From contig JADJOJ010000012.1 in assembly GCA_016713825.1 (NCBI GenBank), positions 1-64,000 of the forward strand: 64,000 nucleotides of DNA, given 5' to 3'. The notes under the pieces are model-generated. The model saw only the letters and a program-made list of their open reading frames with translations, was not told where the DNA came from and did no database searches. Shown here one piece after another: positions 1 to 7,439 of this stretch. Numbering within the stretch: the stretch's first letter is position 1; every line of letters starts with the position of its first letter. Made by a program: the position numbers and the translations under genes. This DNA comes from Candidatus Leptofilum gracile (GTDB lineage: Bacteria > Chloroflexota > Anaerolineae > Promineifilales > Promineifilaceae).

Positions 1-75
1 AGATATTTCTTTGTTCCTCTGTCTCTTCGTTTCTTCCTATAAATTTAAGTTTGGATTCGACAAACTAGACGCCAA

Positions 76-96
76 ATACTATACTCCCCATAGTAT
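76..96. promoter_or_regulatory. Inverted repeat, candidate CsoR-family operator
   Basis: A perfect 7-bp inverted repeat (ATACTAT / ATAGTAT) flanks a C-rich spacer, giving an AT-arm, C-tract, AT-arm design like operators of the CsoR/RcnR/FrmR family. A ribosome binding site (AAGGAG, 101-106) and an ATG at 116 follow, so it would lie in a promoter. A broken csoR-like gene lies about 360 bp downstream, which supports an autoregulatory role by inference. Positions 1-75 show nothing else. Confidence 0.4.
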
Positions 97-115
97 ATTT
101 AAGGAGTTAATCAAT

Positions 116-205
116 ATGCCAATGTATGATTTTGCCTTTGCCGGAATGCGGGCAGGTGTTGAAACGAAGTTGGGAATGTCGCAGTCGATCGATCCGCAAA
201 TTTGA
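116..205 (+). pseudogene. Short unrecognised reading frame behind the csoR-type operator
   Basis: The ATG has a well-placed AAGGAG nine bases upstream, but the frame ends after 29 codons. Other frames stay open to about 340, so the true gene may be longer and shifted, as in the neighbouring csoR and osmC remnants. I do not recognise the product. If real it would be the first gene of a metal- or sulfur-responsive operon. Confidence 0.25.
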
Positions 206-354
206 CCCAGGCTGGCAGCGGCGAAAACGCGCCGCCACATGGCGTCGGCGATTGCAATTGGGGTGGGGGCAGCAGCGTCGCCCAGCTATGCTACGCGCCC
301 GACGAGCAGTCCGTTCGGCCTGAGCGACGGCTGCTAGGCAAGCAGTTTGCTTGC

Positions 355-440
355 TATACCAATACACAGATTCAAAGATTACGCAGATTTTCTTTATCTC
401 TGCGCAACTCTGTGGCACCTCTGCGAAACTCTGTGTTCCT
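355..440. repeat. Short direct repeats of the CTCTGCG/CTCTGTG type
   Basis: An imperfect run of related words around 'ctctgcgaaactctgtg' and 'attacgcagatttt'. Similar low-complexity words recur at 33165-33260, 34503-34592 and 39220-39305, so this is one member of a dispersed intergenic family. It lies directly before the csoR-like ribosome binding site (AGGAG near 444). Confidence 0.45.
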
Positions 441-453
441 TTTAGGAGACCAC

Positions 454-700
454 ATGAAAGTTCCAAATAGGTCGTAAAAAGAACTCCAAACCCGCCTCAA
501 TCGCACCGAGGGGCAGGTGCGGGGCGTCAAAAGATGCTGATGACGACCGGGAGTGTTGAGGAGACGTTTGTGCACAGTTAACGGCCGTACGCGCCGCCGT
601 ACACAACGCCCGTCTCCGTTCATGCGCAACGCGCGCTTTGCTGCTGCATAAGGGCCGGAACTCCAGCGAAGCGGATCCACCCCGATGATCGATGATTTAA
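454..700 (+). pseudogene. CsoR/DUF156-family metal- or persulfide-sensing repressor, frameshifted
   Basis: Translation from the ATG at 454, after an AGGAG site, gives a stretch of the form LNRTEGQVRGVKRM, the hallmark N-terminus of the CsoR/FrmR/RcnR repressor family. A second block in other frames reads as a Cys-containing helix followed by HQLTAVRAAVHNA, which fits the family's second helix. Family members are all-helical repressors of about 90 residues that bind copper, nickel, formaldehyde or sulfane sulfur. At least three frame changes separate the blocks. They look like single-base losses, so this may be an intact gene with sequence errors. The osmC-like gene downstream would be its target. 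Which signal it senses cannot be decided. Confidence 0.6.
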
Positions 701-727
701 TGAATTTAACTTCGGGGTGGAATAAAA

Positions 728-1143
728 ATGAGTGACAAAAAAACAGCTAAAGTTGTCTGGTCTGGCGAAGAATTGCAGTTTCGCGGCACGCTGGGTCTGG
801 CTATGAATTTGATTTGAACAGCAACGCCGGGGAGCACGGCGGAAAGTCCGATGGAGTTTCGCTGGCGGGTGTGGCTGGCTGCACGGCGATGGACGTTATC
901 TCCATTTTGGAAGATGCGCCAGGATGTGCACGAATTTCCGTAGAAATTTCTGGCGAACGGGCAGACGAGCACCCCAAAGTGTATACGAAATAACCATCAC
1001 CTACGTCGTGCGCGGCAAAAATCTGGATGAGAGCGGTGGCTCGCGCCATTGAGCTGTCTGAAACGATTTACTGCTCTGCCAGCCAGATGTTCCGCCGTTC
1101 TGGGACGAAAATTAATAGCAGCTATCGTATTGAAGAGGTGTAA
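728..1143 (+). pseudogene. OsmC/Ohr-family peroxide or thiol-stress protein, frameshifted
   Basis: The ATG at 728 opens MSDKKTAKVVWSGEELQFRG. Later blocks in shifted frames give GGKSDGVSLAGVAGCTAMDV and ITYVVRGKNLDESAVARAIE, an OsmC-like fold with the conserved Gly-Cys-Thr centre. The frame changes near 800, 870, 940, 990 and 1035 are each repaired by adding one base, usually to a short homopolymer, so the gene is probably whole in the organism. OsmC-like proteins reduce organic peroxides or act in sulfane-sulfur handling. The csoR-like gene upstream suggests co-regulation. The last codons are copied again at 1276-1310 inside the repeat cluster. Confidence 0.65.
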
Positions 1144-1350
1144 GCGTTATCTGAGTGCCAGGCACACCCCGTAAACTGTTTGCTTGAAGAGATTATGCGG
1201 GGTGTGCCTGGCACCTGGCAAGGGCGGGGGGGGGGGGGGGCCGCAAAAGGAGATCGTGCGGGGTGTGTTTGGCGCACGAAAATTAATACAGCTATCGTAT
1301 TGAAGAGGTTTGGCGTTATCTGAGTGCCAGGCACACCCCGTAAACTGTTG
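1105..1350. repeat. Direct duplication of about 75 bp spanning the osmC 3' end
   Basis: Positions 1105-1181 and 1276-1350 are nearly identical, starting in the last codons of the osmC-like gene and running into a REP hairpin. A run of 15 G residues (1226-1240) lies between them. Either a tandem duplication carried the gene end along, or the assembly folded over at the repeat. The G run favours an assembly problem. Confidence 0.7.
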
Positions 1351-1525
1351 GCATGAGGAGATCGTGCGGGTGTGCCTGGCACTCAAGCCAAACTGTTGAC
1401 ATGAGAGATCGTGCGGGGTGTGCCTGGCACCTGCCAAACCGGCCATGAGGAGATCGTGCGGGGTGTGGCTGGCACCCGCCAAACTGTTTGCTTGAGGAGA
1501 TCTGCGGGGTGTGCCTGGCACCCGC
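1151..1525. repeat. REP cluster, family A (GTGCCAGGCAC palindrome), about seven arms
   Basis: Arms of the form GTGCCAGGCACACCCCG or its complement occur at 1155, 1198, 1324, 1368, 1416, 1458 and 1504. The first four pair into two hairpins of about 60 bp (1155-1214 and 1324-1382). The cluster stands directly upstream of the RAYT gene, the usual place for its cognate REP sequences. Solitary hairpins of the same family lie at 2139, 10585, 11940, 30034 and 39871. Confidence 0.85.
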
Positions 1526-1545
1526 ATCGAATGCGGAGGATTGAT

Positions 1546-2128
1546 CCATGACAAGACCGGATTGCGAAAGGTGGCTTTATGCATTTATAATCGCGGTCGC
1601 AGTCGTCTCTTATTTTTCATCAGCCCGCAGGATTATTTGGAAGTTTTGGCGCTGATGCCGGAATACGGCTAAAAATTCAGCCTCCAAATTCTTGCTTACT
1701 GTTTATTGCCCAATCATTATCATTTTCTCGTTCGCCAGGATGATACACCCGCGCTAGCTTGTTACCCCAGCGCATTTTTAATAGCTACAGCAAAAAATAC
1801 AATCTGAGATACCAGCACAGCGGCACCATTTTTCAGGGGCGGGCTCGCGCCAAGCCAGTTTACGATGAGTTCTACCTGCTTCATTTATGCCGCTATATTC
1901 ACGCCAATCCGGTGTTGCATGGCTTTGTCCAGACGCTGGACGAATGGCCGTACAGCAACTATTTTGAGTGGATTGGGGAGCGGAGGAACTGGCCGTTTGC
2001 AAGATCGCACATTCATTCAACAACATTTTCCGACCCCAACTGGTTACCGTCATTTTGTTGAGGATTATTTGGTCAGCCGTCAAGCACCGCGAGGGTTTGA
2101 TGAGTGGTTGGAATTGGTGGATGATTAA
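1546..2128 (+). pseudogene. REP-associated tyrosine transposase (RAYT, Y1_Tnp/IS200-like), frameshifted
   Basis: The protein pieces match the RAYT branch of HUH transposases. There is an early FYNRGRSR block, an AYCLLPNHYHFLV block carrying the His-hydrophobic-His metal-binding motif (about 1690-1735), and a long central block with HSGTIFQGRARAKPV and CRYIHANPVLHG (1816-1920). Three frames must be joined, and the last ends DEWLELVDD at 2128. RAYTs are single-copy domesticated relatives of IS200/IS605 transposases that bind and mobilise REP hairpins. Family-A REP hairpins flank this gene on both sides, so it is the likely partner. Whether it is functional depends on whether the frameshifts are real. 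Confidence 0.8.
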
Positions 2129-2138
2129 AGTTTTGAGA

Positions 2139-2199
2139 GTGCCAGGCACGGGGCAGAATGACCTTGGTAATTACGAGAGCACCGCCCCGTCCCTGGCAC
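2139..2199. repeat. REP hairpin, family A
   Basis: GTGCCAGGCACGGGGC (2139) pairs with GCCCCGTCCCTGGCAC (2184-2199) across a loop of about 30 bases. It sits just after the RAYT stop codon and may also act as its transcription terminator. Confidence 0.8.
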
Positions 2200-2262
2200 G
2201 TAGGTTTAATATTTACCCATTTCTCATGGTTTAACTGAGCTCCATTGCTTATTATCGGGGCA

Positions 2263-3734
2263 TGAATGCGCTAAAACAGACCCCTAAAACTGTTCCGACA
2301 GGGCAGACGACTTTTCGTTCTTGCCCTGTCTTTTATTTTGCTAATCTCCTGCTGCACAATTTTGCGTTTGGCAGAAGCAAGCGTTTCACCCCAGCAACGG
2401 CCGTATCCCCTTCGCTTACGGTGCCAATGTAGCGGAATGGGACGTCCCCGCCTGAACGACATGGGCTTCAACTGGATCAAGGTGTTTAGCGGCCCCGGCA
2501 GTCGGCTGCCGCTGAAGGTGCTGCTGCGGGTGGAGGCCAACGCCAGCCACCTGAGCAGCGTGAGCGGCTTTGGCAGCAGCGTGCAAAGCCTGGCCCAGCA
2601 ACAAAAAGGGTTTGTCGATGCGTACGAAATCGGCAACGAACCGAATTTGATGCGTCTTACGGCTGGGGCGTGTCGCCCGATGCCGCCGATTATGCCACGC
2701 TGCTGTGTGAAGCGTACGGCCGTATCAAAGCCGTCGATCCCGCTGCTGTGGTGGTTTCTGCCGGGCTGGCCCCCACCGGGCGCGTGCCCGAAACGTGGAA
2801 TGGCCACGCCGGGCACAACGGCCTGTTCCAGGACGAGCGCATCTTCATGCAAGAGATGCTCGACGCCATGCAAACGATCAACGGCGGCCCCTGCTTCGAC
2901 GTGTTTGGCTACCATCCCTACGGCTACAGCGCCGATTTTGACGCCGCCCCCGACGTCGCTTCGGCCGATCCGACCCAAAACTGCGCCAACGGCTTCTGCT
3001 TTCGCGGCGTCGAGAAAATCTACGCTATTTTGCAGGCCAACGGATTGGGCGATAAGCAAATTTTTGCCACCGAGTTTGGCTGGATTGTGGAGCCACCGGC
3101 CAACTGCCTGAACAGCCCCAGCTGGTCTGGCCGGGCGTGGCAAATTGTGAGCGAGCCAAAGCAGGCGGATAACCTGGTAGGCGCGTACGAATATGCCACC
3201 ACCAATTATCCGTGGCTGAGCGGCATGTTCATTTTTAACCTGAACTTCAACGTGGCCCCGTGGATTACCGACCAGTGCGAGCAGATGCGCTACTACGCGG
3301 TGGCCAATCGCCCGGCGGAAGCGGCGCTGACGGCGATGCCCAAGGTGGCGGGCGCGGGCGTGGGGGAGTTGGCTGTGGTGCCGGGGGCGGTTACGGCCGT
3401 TTACACCCCCACCCAGCAGCCGATCGACGAAACAATTTCTGTGACGCTCAAAAACACGGGCGCCGCCCCGCTGGCGTACACCATGACTGTGCAAACCATG
3501 CCGCCGCTCAACTTGAACGGGACGGGGCCGCTCACTGGTTCGCTGGCTGTGGGGGAGGAAACGGCCGTGCCCCTGCCATACAGCCTCGACGGGCAGTCAG
3601 TTGGCAGCTACGCGGGCAGCTTGCAAATTGAAACCAGCTCCAACGGCGTTGCCAACAGCCAAAACGTGCCGGTCACTGTTCACCTGTGGGCTGAGATTTA
3701 CCGCACCTTTTTGCCTTTGGCCGTTCGCCCCTGA
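2263..3734 (+). CDS. Secreted clan GH-A-like glycoside hydrolase (TIM barrel) with C-terminal Ig-like domain
   Basis: A hydrophobic leader (about 2311-2375, rich in Leu, Ile and Phe) is followed by YGANVAEWD and GFNWIKVF, typical of the first strands of clan GH-A barrels. A YEIGNEPNL motif supplies the probable acid/base Glu (about 2626-2650) and IFATEFGW the probable nucleophile (about 3059-3082). The C-terminal 130 residues look like an Ig/NEW3-type beta domain ending in FLPLAVRP, similar to the short hydrophobic tails of many Chloroflexota surface proteins. Three frames must be joined near 2390 and 2660. The start is uncertain because of a frame change in the leader. Substrate unknown; beta-glycan or xylan-type sugars are plausible. 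Confidence 0.7.
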
Positions 3735-3863
3735 GCCTGTTTATCAAATAGCTCTTCCCCGGCTGGATGTGGTATGATCGGCAAAATAATTTCCCCGGAA
3801 GCGACACTTTTGTGGATAGTTTGTTAGTGAAGTTTCCGGGGAAATATGAAGGCAGGAGTTCCC

Positions 3864-4520
3864 ATGACGATTCGGATTTTGTTGGTGGATGATCAGGCGC
3901 TGTTCCGCGAGGGGCTGCACACGCTGCTTACCGTGCATGATGATTTGCAGGTGGTGGGTGAAGCAAGCAACGGCCAGGAAGCGATCGAAGCGGTTGAAAA
4001 ATTAGCCCCGGACGTGGTGCTGATGGATTTGCGGATGCCGGTGCTCAACGGCGTGGCCGCCACCCGGCAGATTAGCGAACTGGCCCCCAACAGCCGCGTG
4101 ATTGTGCTGACCACCTTTGACGATGACGATTATGTGTTTGACGGGCTGCGGGCGGGCGCGGTGGGCTATCTGCTGAAAGATGTGCCCTCGGCCAAGCTGG
4201 TGGAGGCGATTCGGGCGGCGGCGCGGGGGGAATCGTTTTTGCAGCCCTCGGTGGCGGCCAAGGTGGTGGCTGAGTTTTCGCGCATGAGTGAGCCAGCCAA
4301 AACGGCCGTTCCGCAGCAAGACCTCGTCGAGCCGTTGTCTGAACGGGAGCTGGAAATTTTGGGGGTGCTGGCCACCGGGGCCAGCAATCGGGAAATTGCC
4401 AATCAGCTTTACATAACCGAAGGGACGGTGAAAAACCACGTCACCAACATTTTGGGCAAGCTGGGCGTCCGCGACCGTACCCAGGCGGCGCTTAAAGCCA
4501 AAGAAATGGGCCTGATTTAA
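3864..4520 (+). CDS. NarL/FixJ-family response regulator
   Basis: The N-terminal receiver domain carries the acidic pair in LLVDDQ, the phospho-acceptor Asp55 in LMDLRMP and Lys105 in GYLLKDV. A LuxR-type helix-turn-helix follows (LSERELEILGVLATG then EGTVKNHVTNILGKL). The ATG at 3864 is preferred over one at 3846 because GGCAGGAG lies just ahead of it. No histidine kinase is adjacent, so the partner is elsewhere. It would activate or repress target promoters after phosphorylation. At 218 residues it has normal length and no damage. Confidence 0.92.
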   Translation: MTIRILLVDDQALFREGLHTLLTVHDDLQVVGEASNGQEAIEAVEKLAPDVVLMDLRMPVLNGVAATRQISELAPNSRVIVLTTFDDDDYVFDGLRAGAVGYLLKDVPSAKLVEAIRAAARGESFLQPSVAAKVVAEFSRMSEPAKTAVPQQDLVEPLSERELEILGVLATGASNREIANQLYITEGTVKNHVTNILGKLGVRDRTQAALKAKEMGLI

Positions 4521-4525
4521 GAAAT

Positions 4526-4600
4526 TTTGAACGCGGATGAACGCGGAAAACGCGGATAAAAGAAAAATAAATCAGCGTCATCAGCGTTAATCAGCGTTCT
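4526..4600. terminator. Imperfect inverted repeat between convergent genes
   Basis: Words such as 'aacgcggatgaacgcgga' face 'tcagcgttaatcagcgttc', a low-complexity palindromic array between convergent genes ending at 4520 and 4604. It probably terminates transcription from both sides. Arrays of this style recur in other intergenic gaps. Confidence 0.4.
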
Positions 4601-4603
4601 ATT

Positions 4604-5179
4604 TCAAATTTTGCGGGCGATGAGTTGGGCGATGTCGCGGAATTTGCCAGAACGTTGGCCGCGTACGGCCGTTTCCACCGAATGCACAATTTCAAAATCG
4701 GCAAAGGCGCGGTGCAGCTCGCCAGGTTCCAGCAAGTAGCTGGGCGTGTCGCCCGCCTCTTTGTGCACAAAGGTCTCAAAGAAGAGCAGCCCGCCGGGGC
4801 GCAGCGCCTGCCGGTAGGCGGGGAAGGCGGCGCGTTCTAAAAAGCGAAAGTTGAGGATGGCAGCCACGCAGTTGGGGGGAAAGTAGGGGGTGGTGAGGTC
4901 GAAAACGGCCGTTTCCACCCCCACCCCCAGCGCCTCTGCTTTGTGCTTCAGCAAACCCAATCCCACCTCGGAAATATCCAACGCCAGCACCCGAACGCCC
5001 AATTGCGCCACAAACAGCGCATTGACGCCCACACCGGCGGCGGCATCCAGCACCACGCCGTCTTGGGGCAGCAGGTGGGCAAACTCTTGTAACAGCTGGC
5101 TGGGGTGGCCTTGCTGGCGATAGGGGCCGTCGGTTTGGTAACGGCCGTTCCACTTCACCGCGTCGGGATGCTGTGTCAT
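4604..5179 (-). CDS. Class I SAM-dependent methyltransferase, last gene of the R-M operon
   Basis: Residues about 40-70 hold the SAM-binding glycine loop (VVLDAAAGVGVNALF) and an acidic strand end (VLALDIS); LRPGGLLFFETF is the usual post-motif of small-molecule methyltransferases of the methyltransf_25/TehB type. It has no DPPY or other DNA-methylase motif, so it probably acts on a small molecule rather than DNA. The ATG (5179) overlaps the restriction-gene stop by ATGA, so translation is probably coupled. It is 191 residues and intact. Its GC content is closer to the genome average than that of the two genes upstream. Confidence 0.8.
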   Translation of the reverse strand: MTQHPDAVKWNGRYQTDGPYRQQGHPSQLLQEFAHLLPQDGVVLDAAAGVGVNALFVAQLGVRVLALDISEVGLGLLKHKAEALGVGVETAVFDLTTPYFPPNCVAAILNFRFLERAAFPAYRQALRPGGLLFFETFVHKEAGDTPSYLLEPGELHRAFADFEIVHSVETAVRGQRSGKFRDIAQLIARKI

Positions 5180-5654
5180 TTTCTAGCGAAAGTATTGTTT
5201 GCCCAAATAATGAAGCCTTGTAAATCCAACAAGGATCTCTTTTTGGGTTCGTCATTCTTCCAATATTTGCTGCTATTTGGGCTGACTTCCTCAACTGCTC
5301 CTGGTTTTGCGCCACCTCCTCACAATGATGTAATTGTGGATTCTGGCTTTTCAATGCAATTTAGATACAAGTAGGGAAATTTCTCTTCTACACTGCCGGA
5401 CGATTGCTGCCATTTGCACTCAATGCGAATTTCAAGGTCGTAAACTTCGGATTTTATTAGGAATTCCGTATTACCATTATAACCGTAAATCGTTTCATAA
5501 GGCACATTTTGCAGCAGGAGTTCATTGCCTAATTTTCAGGCTTTTAACCCATTTCGATCATTTCAACCTCAAGCCTTGCTTCAAATGTTGCAATGACCAT
5601 TCTTTCAAGGGTATTTCCTGACTTTGCTAAGCCACCTTTTTTTCCAAATTTCAC
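5176..5654 (-). pseudogene. Small PD-(D/E)xK restriction endonuclease, disrupted
   Basis: From a GTG near 5654 the reading gives KSGNTLERMVIATFEAR, then after one frame change near 5540 VYDLEIRIECKWQQSSGSV, in which Glu-Cys-Lys fits the E-x-K half of a PD-(D/E)xK nuclease, and finally GGGAKPGAVEEV and LLDLQGFIIWANNTF. An in-frame TGA at 5322-5320 interrupts the last third. The gene directly follows the Dam-type methylase and is clearly AT-rich compared with its surroundings, as expected for a transferred restriction-modification module. It would cut the sequence protected by the methylase. Either the nuclease is inactivated or the sequence has errors here. Confidence 0.65.
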
Positions 5655-5662
5655 TCCTGAAA

Positions 5663-6465
5663 TTATGAAAATAAGGCCAAAACTTCTTGTGCTTTGTTTC
5701 GGTTTTCGCCATCACAACTGATGTATCTTTGCACTGATAAATAACTAAGAAGAGTCGCGCCTGAATAGAGTTCACGGACAAAATCAGTATCATGATTTGA
5801 TATCAAAACTGGAATGTCTCGTCTGGCTAAATTTCCAGCCATCTTAGCTAGCAATATCTGTTCATTCCATCCAAACCCCCCGGAGCTATAACCTGTAAAA
5901 TTGGCTGTTTGAGATAATGGTACGTATGGCGGATCGCAATATACAACATCGCCGTTAGCGCAAGATTCCATTACATTGTGAAAATCGGCATGTTGAAAAG
6001 TTGCGTTTTGTGCTTTTTGATGGAAGTAAGCCATTTCTTTTTGGAGCGAAGTATGGCCGTTTGTACCGCCCAAATGGCACGTTAAAGCCACCTTTCATGT
6101 TATAACGACACAGCCCGTTGTAGCCGTGTTTGTTCATGTACAAAAAATGGCCGATTTGCGCCGGGAATCATCGCTGCTGTTGAACTCGTCGCGCAGGGCG
6201 TAGTAGCGATCTTTGTCGTTGTTTTCTGGGCTGAACAGGGGCGGCAGTAGTTGATGAACGCTTCGCCTTCGGTTTGCAAATGTTGGTAGAGCGTAATCAG
6301 GTCCGCGTTGGCGTCGCTGAGCAGGTAGTGGGGGTAATCGCTGTTGAGGAACAGCGCGCCGGAGCCGACAAATGGCTCCACCAGTCGCTCGCCCGGCGGC
6401 AGCAGTGCCTTGATCTTGTCCACAATTTTGTATTTGTTTCCGGCCCATTTGAGGAATGGTTTCAT
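5663..6465 (-). CDS. D12-class N6-adenine DNA methyltransferase (Dam/DpnM-like), frameshifted
   Basis: The first block (MKPFLKWAGNK then LVEPFVGSGALF) is the SAM-binding motif I of D12-class adenine methylases. The later block has the catalytic DPPY in VVYCDPPYVPL and a typical ending. Between them the frame changes near 6240, 6165 and 6045, with open family-like sequence throughout (KGGFNVPFGRYKRPYF), so I treat it as one gene of about 267 residues. Family members methylate adenine, often in GATC, and pair with a restriction enzyme, which follows here 8 bp downstream. The 3' half is AT-rich. Confidence 0.75.
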
Positions 6466-6471
6466 AAGGTA

Positions 6472-6533
6472 GTAATTGGGTAATTAAGTAATTGGGTAAT
6501 TGGGTCAAATTACTCAATTACTCAATTACATTC
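6472..6533. repeat. TAATTGGGTAATT repeat array (family D)
   Basis: Iterated 'aattgggtaatt' words face 'aattactcaatt' words, making an imperfect hairpin between the methylase start and the phosphoesterase stop. The same array occurs at 17425-17497, 36750-36822 and 63674-63712. It has no coding capacity. Confidence 0.8.
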
Positions 6534-7307
6534 CTATTTCATCATGCTGCTCAGCAAGTTGTCCAGGTGTGGTGGCTTGATGAAGGAGAGAACTTCTTTC
6601 TCCTGATGGGTATTGTAGGCGACCAGCCGCTTTTCGACGGTCCAGCCTTCGTTCTTGCGCCAGGTGAGCAGGCCGTATTTGGCCCGTTCGTCGCCGTCGG
6701 CGGGCAGGTTGACGGAGCTGATGTTGGCCAAAATCATGTTGTTCCAGCGGCGCACGTTGGGGACGTGCAAGTGGCCAAAGGCGATGATCCCGGCGGCGGT
6801 GCTTTCTAGCAACGGCCGTAAATCCCACTCACTATTGGCCCATTTCACCTCACCCAAAACCTCCTGCTGGAACTCGTCCGCAGGCACCAGCACCCGGTTT
6901 ACGTCCAGCGGATTGGCGTGGGTGATGAGCAGATCGTCGGTGGGAACGGCCGTTGGCCCAATTCGGTGGCTAAACGGCAGCCGTTCCAACCAGGCCACGT
7001 GCTCTGGCCCAAGCTGCTCATGTGTCCATTGGCCCAATTCATTAAACGATTCCCACCGCGCCCGCTGTCCATCGGGCGCATCATCTGGGATGTTCAACGG
7101 GGTGTGGATCATTTCATCGGTATTGCCATAGACAAAAATGTCGGTGGCGTCGCGGGCCAGCTCCAGGCAGGCGCGCGGACGCGGCCCCATCAGGCACAAA
7201 TCCCCGGCAAAGGCCACCAGGTCAGGGGCCTGCTTTTTGATGTCGGCCAGAACCGTTTGCAGGGCAGTGAGGTTGCCATGTACATCAGAATAAATAGCAA
7301 TTCGCAT
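6534..7307 (-). CDS. Calcineurin-like metallophosphoesterase (YfcE/MJ0936-like)
   Basis: All five metal-binding motifs are visible: YSDVHGN near the N-terminus, FAGDL, YGNTDE, ITHANPLD and FGHLHVP. These bind two metal ions and cleave phosphoesters or phosphodiesters. The ATG at 7307 is chosen because a perfect AGGAGG lies six bases upstream; upstream in-frame starts would overlap that site. The product is 257 residues, cytosolic and undamaged. The gene diverges from the S10 peptidase gene, with a strong palindrome between them. The physiological substrate cannot be predicted. Confidence 0.88.
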   Translation of the reverse strand: MRIAIYSDVHGNLTALQTVLADIKKQAPDLVAFAGDLCLMGPRPRACLELARDATDIFVYGNTDEMIHTPLNIPDDAPDGQRARWESFNELGQWTHEQLGPEHVAWLERLPFSHRIGPTAVPTDDLLITHANPLDVNRVLVPADEFQQEVLGEVKWANSEWDLRPLLESTAAGIIAFGHLHVPNVRRWNNMILANISSVNLPADGDERAKYGLLTWRKNEGWTVEKRLVAYNTHQEKEVLSFIKPPHLDNLLSSMMK

Positions 7308-7319
7308 TTGCATCCTCCT

Positions 7320-7347
7320 GTGGGACAATTTTTAATAATTGTCCCAC
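7320..7347. promoter_or_regulatory. Perfect 11-bp inverted repeat between divergent genes
   Basis: GTGGGACAATT and AATTGTCCCAC flank a 6-base AT loop, starting just upstream of the phosphoesterase ribosome binding site. The position between divergent genes suits an operator or a hairpin in the phosphoesterase leader. No regulator gene is adjacent, so the role is inferred. Confidence 0.5.
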
Positions 7348-7402
7348 GTGTTGCTCCATTATCTCTGGTCTGGCGAGCAATCGCAAAGTCAAAACGGGAT
7401 GG

Positions 7403-7408
7403 TATAAT
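7403..7408 (+). promoter_or_regulatory. Probable -10 box of the S10 peptidase gene
   Basis: TATAAT lies 32 bases before the ATG at 7440, with a ribosome binding site (AAGGAG, 7426-7431) between them. The -35 region is not convincing. Confidence 0.45.
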
Positions 7409-7439
7409 CCGCCCCAACCAATCCCAAGGAGCGTGAAAG

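Noticed and set aside
107..466. Minus-strand frame of 119 codons over the csoR region
   Set aside because: Its sequence is low-complexity, rich in Arg and Cys, and shadows plus-strand coding blocks that match known families.
1151..1525. CRISPR array
   Set aside because: Repeats are palindromic, differ in spacing and orientation, and have related sequence between them. There are no uniform spacers and no cas genes in the window.
1546..2128. Autonomous IS200/IS605 insertion sequence
   Set aside because: No TnpB gene or IS ends are present. The long C-terminal part and flanking REP hairpins fit RAYT.
2271..3494. Long minus-strand frame of 407 codons
   Set aside because: It is the complement of the glycoside hydrolase gene, which has real motifs. 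The minus frame has none.
5320..5322. Selenocysteine in the restriction enzyme
   Set aside because: The position is not a redox Cys in the family. Mutation or base error is more likely.
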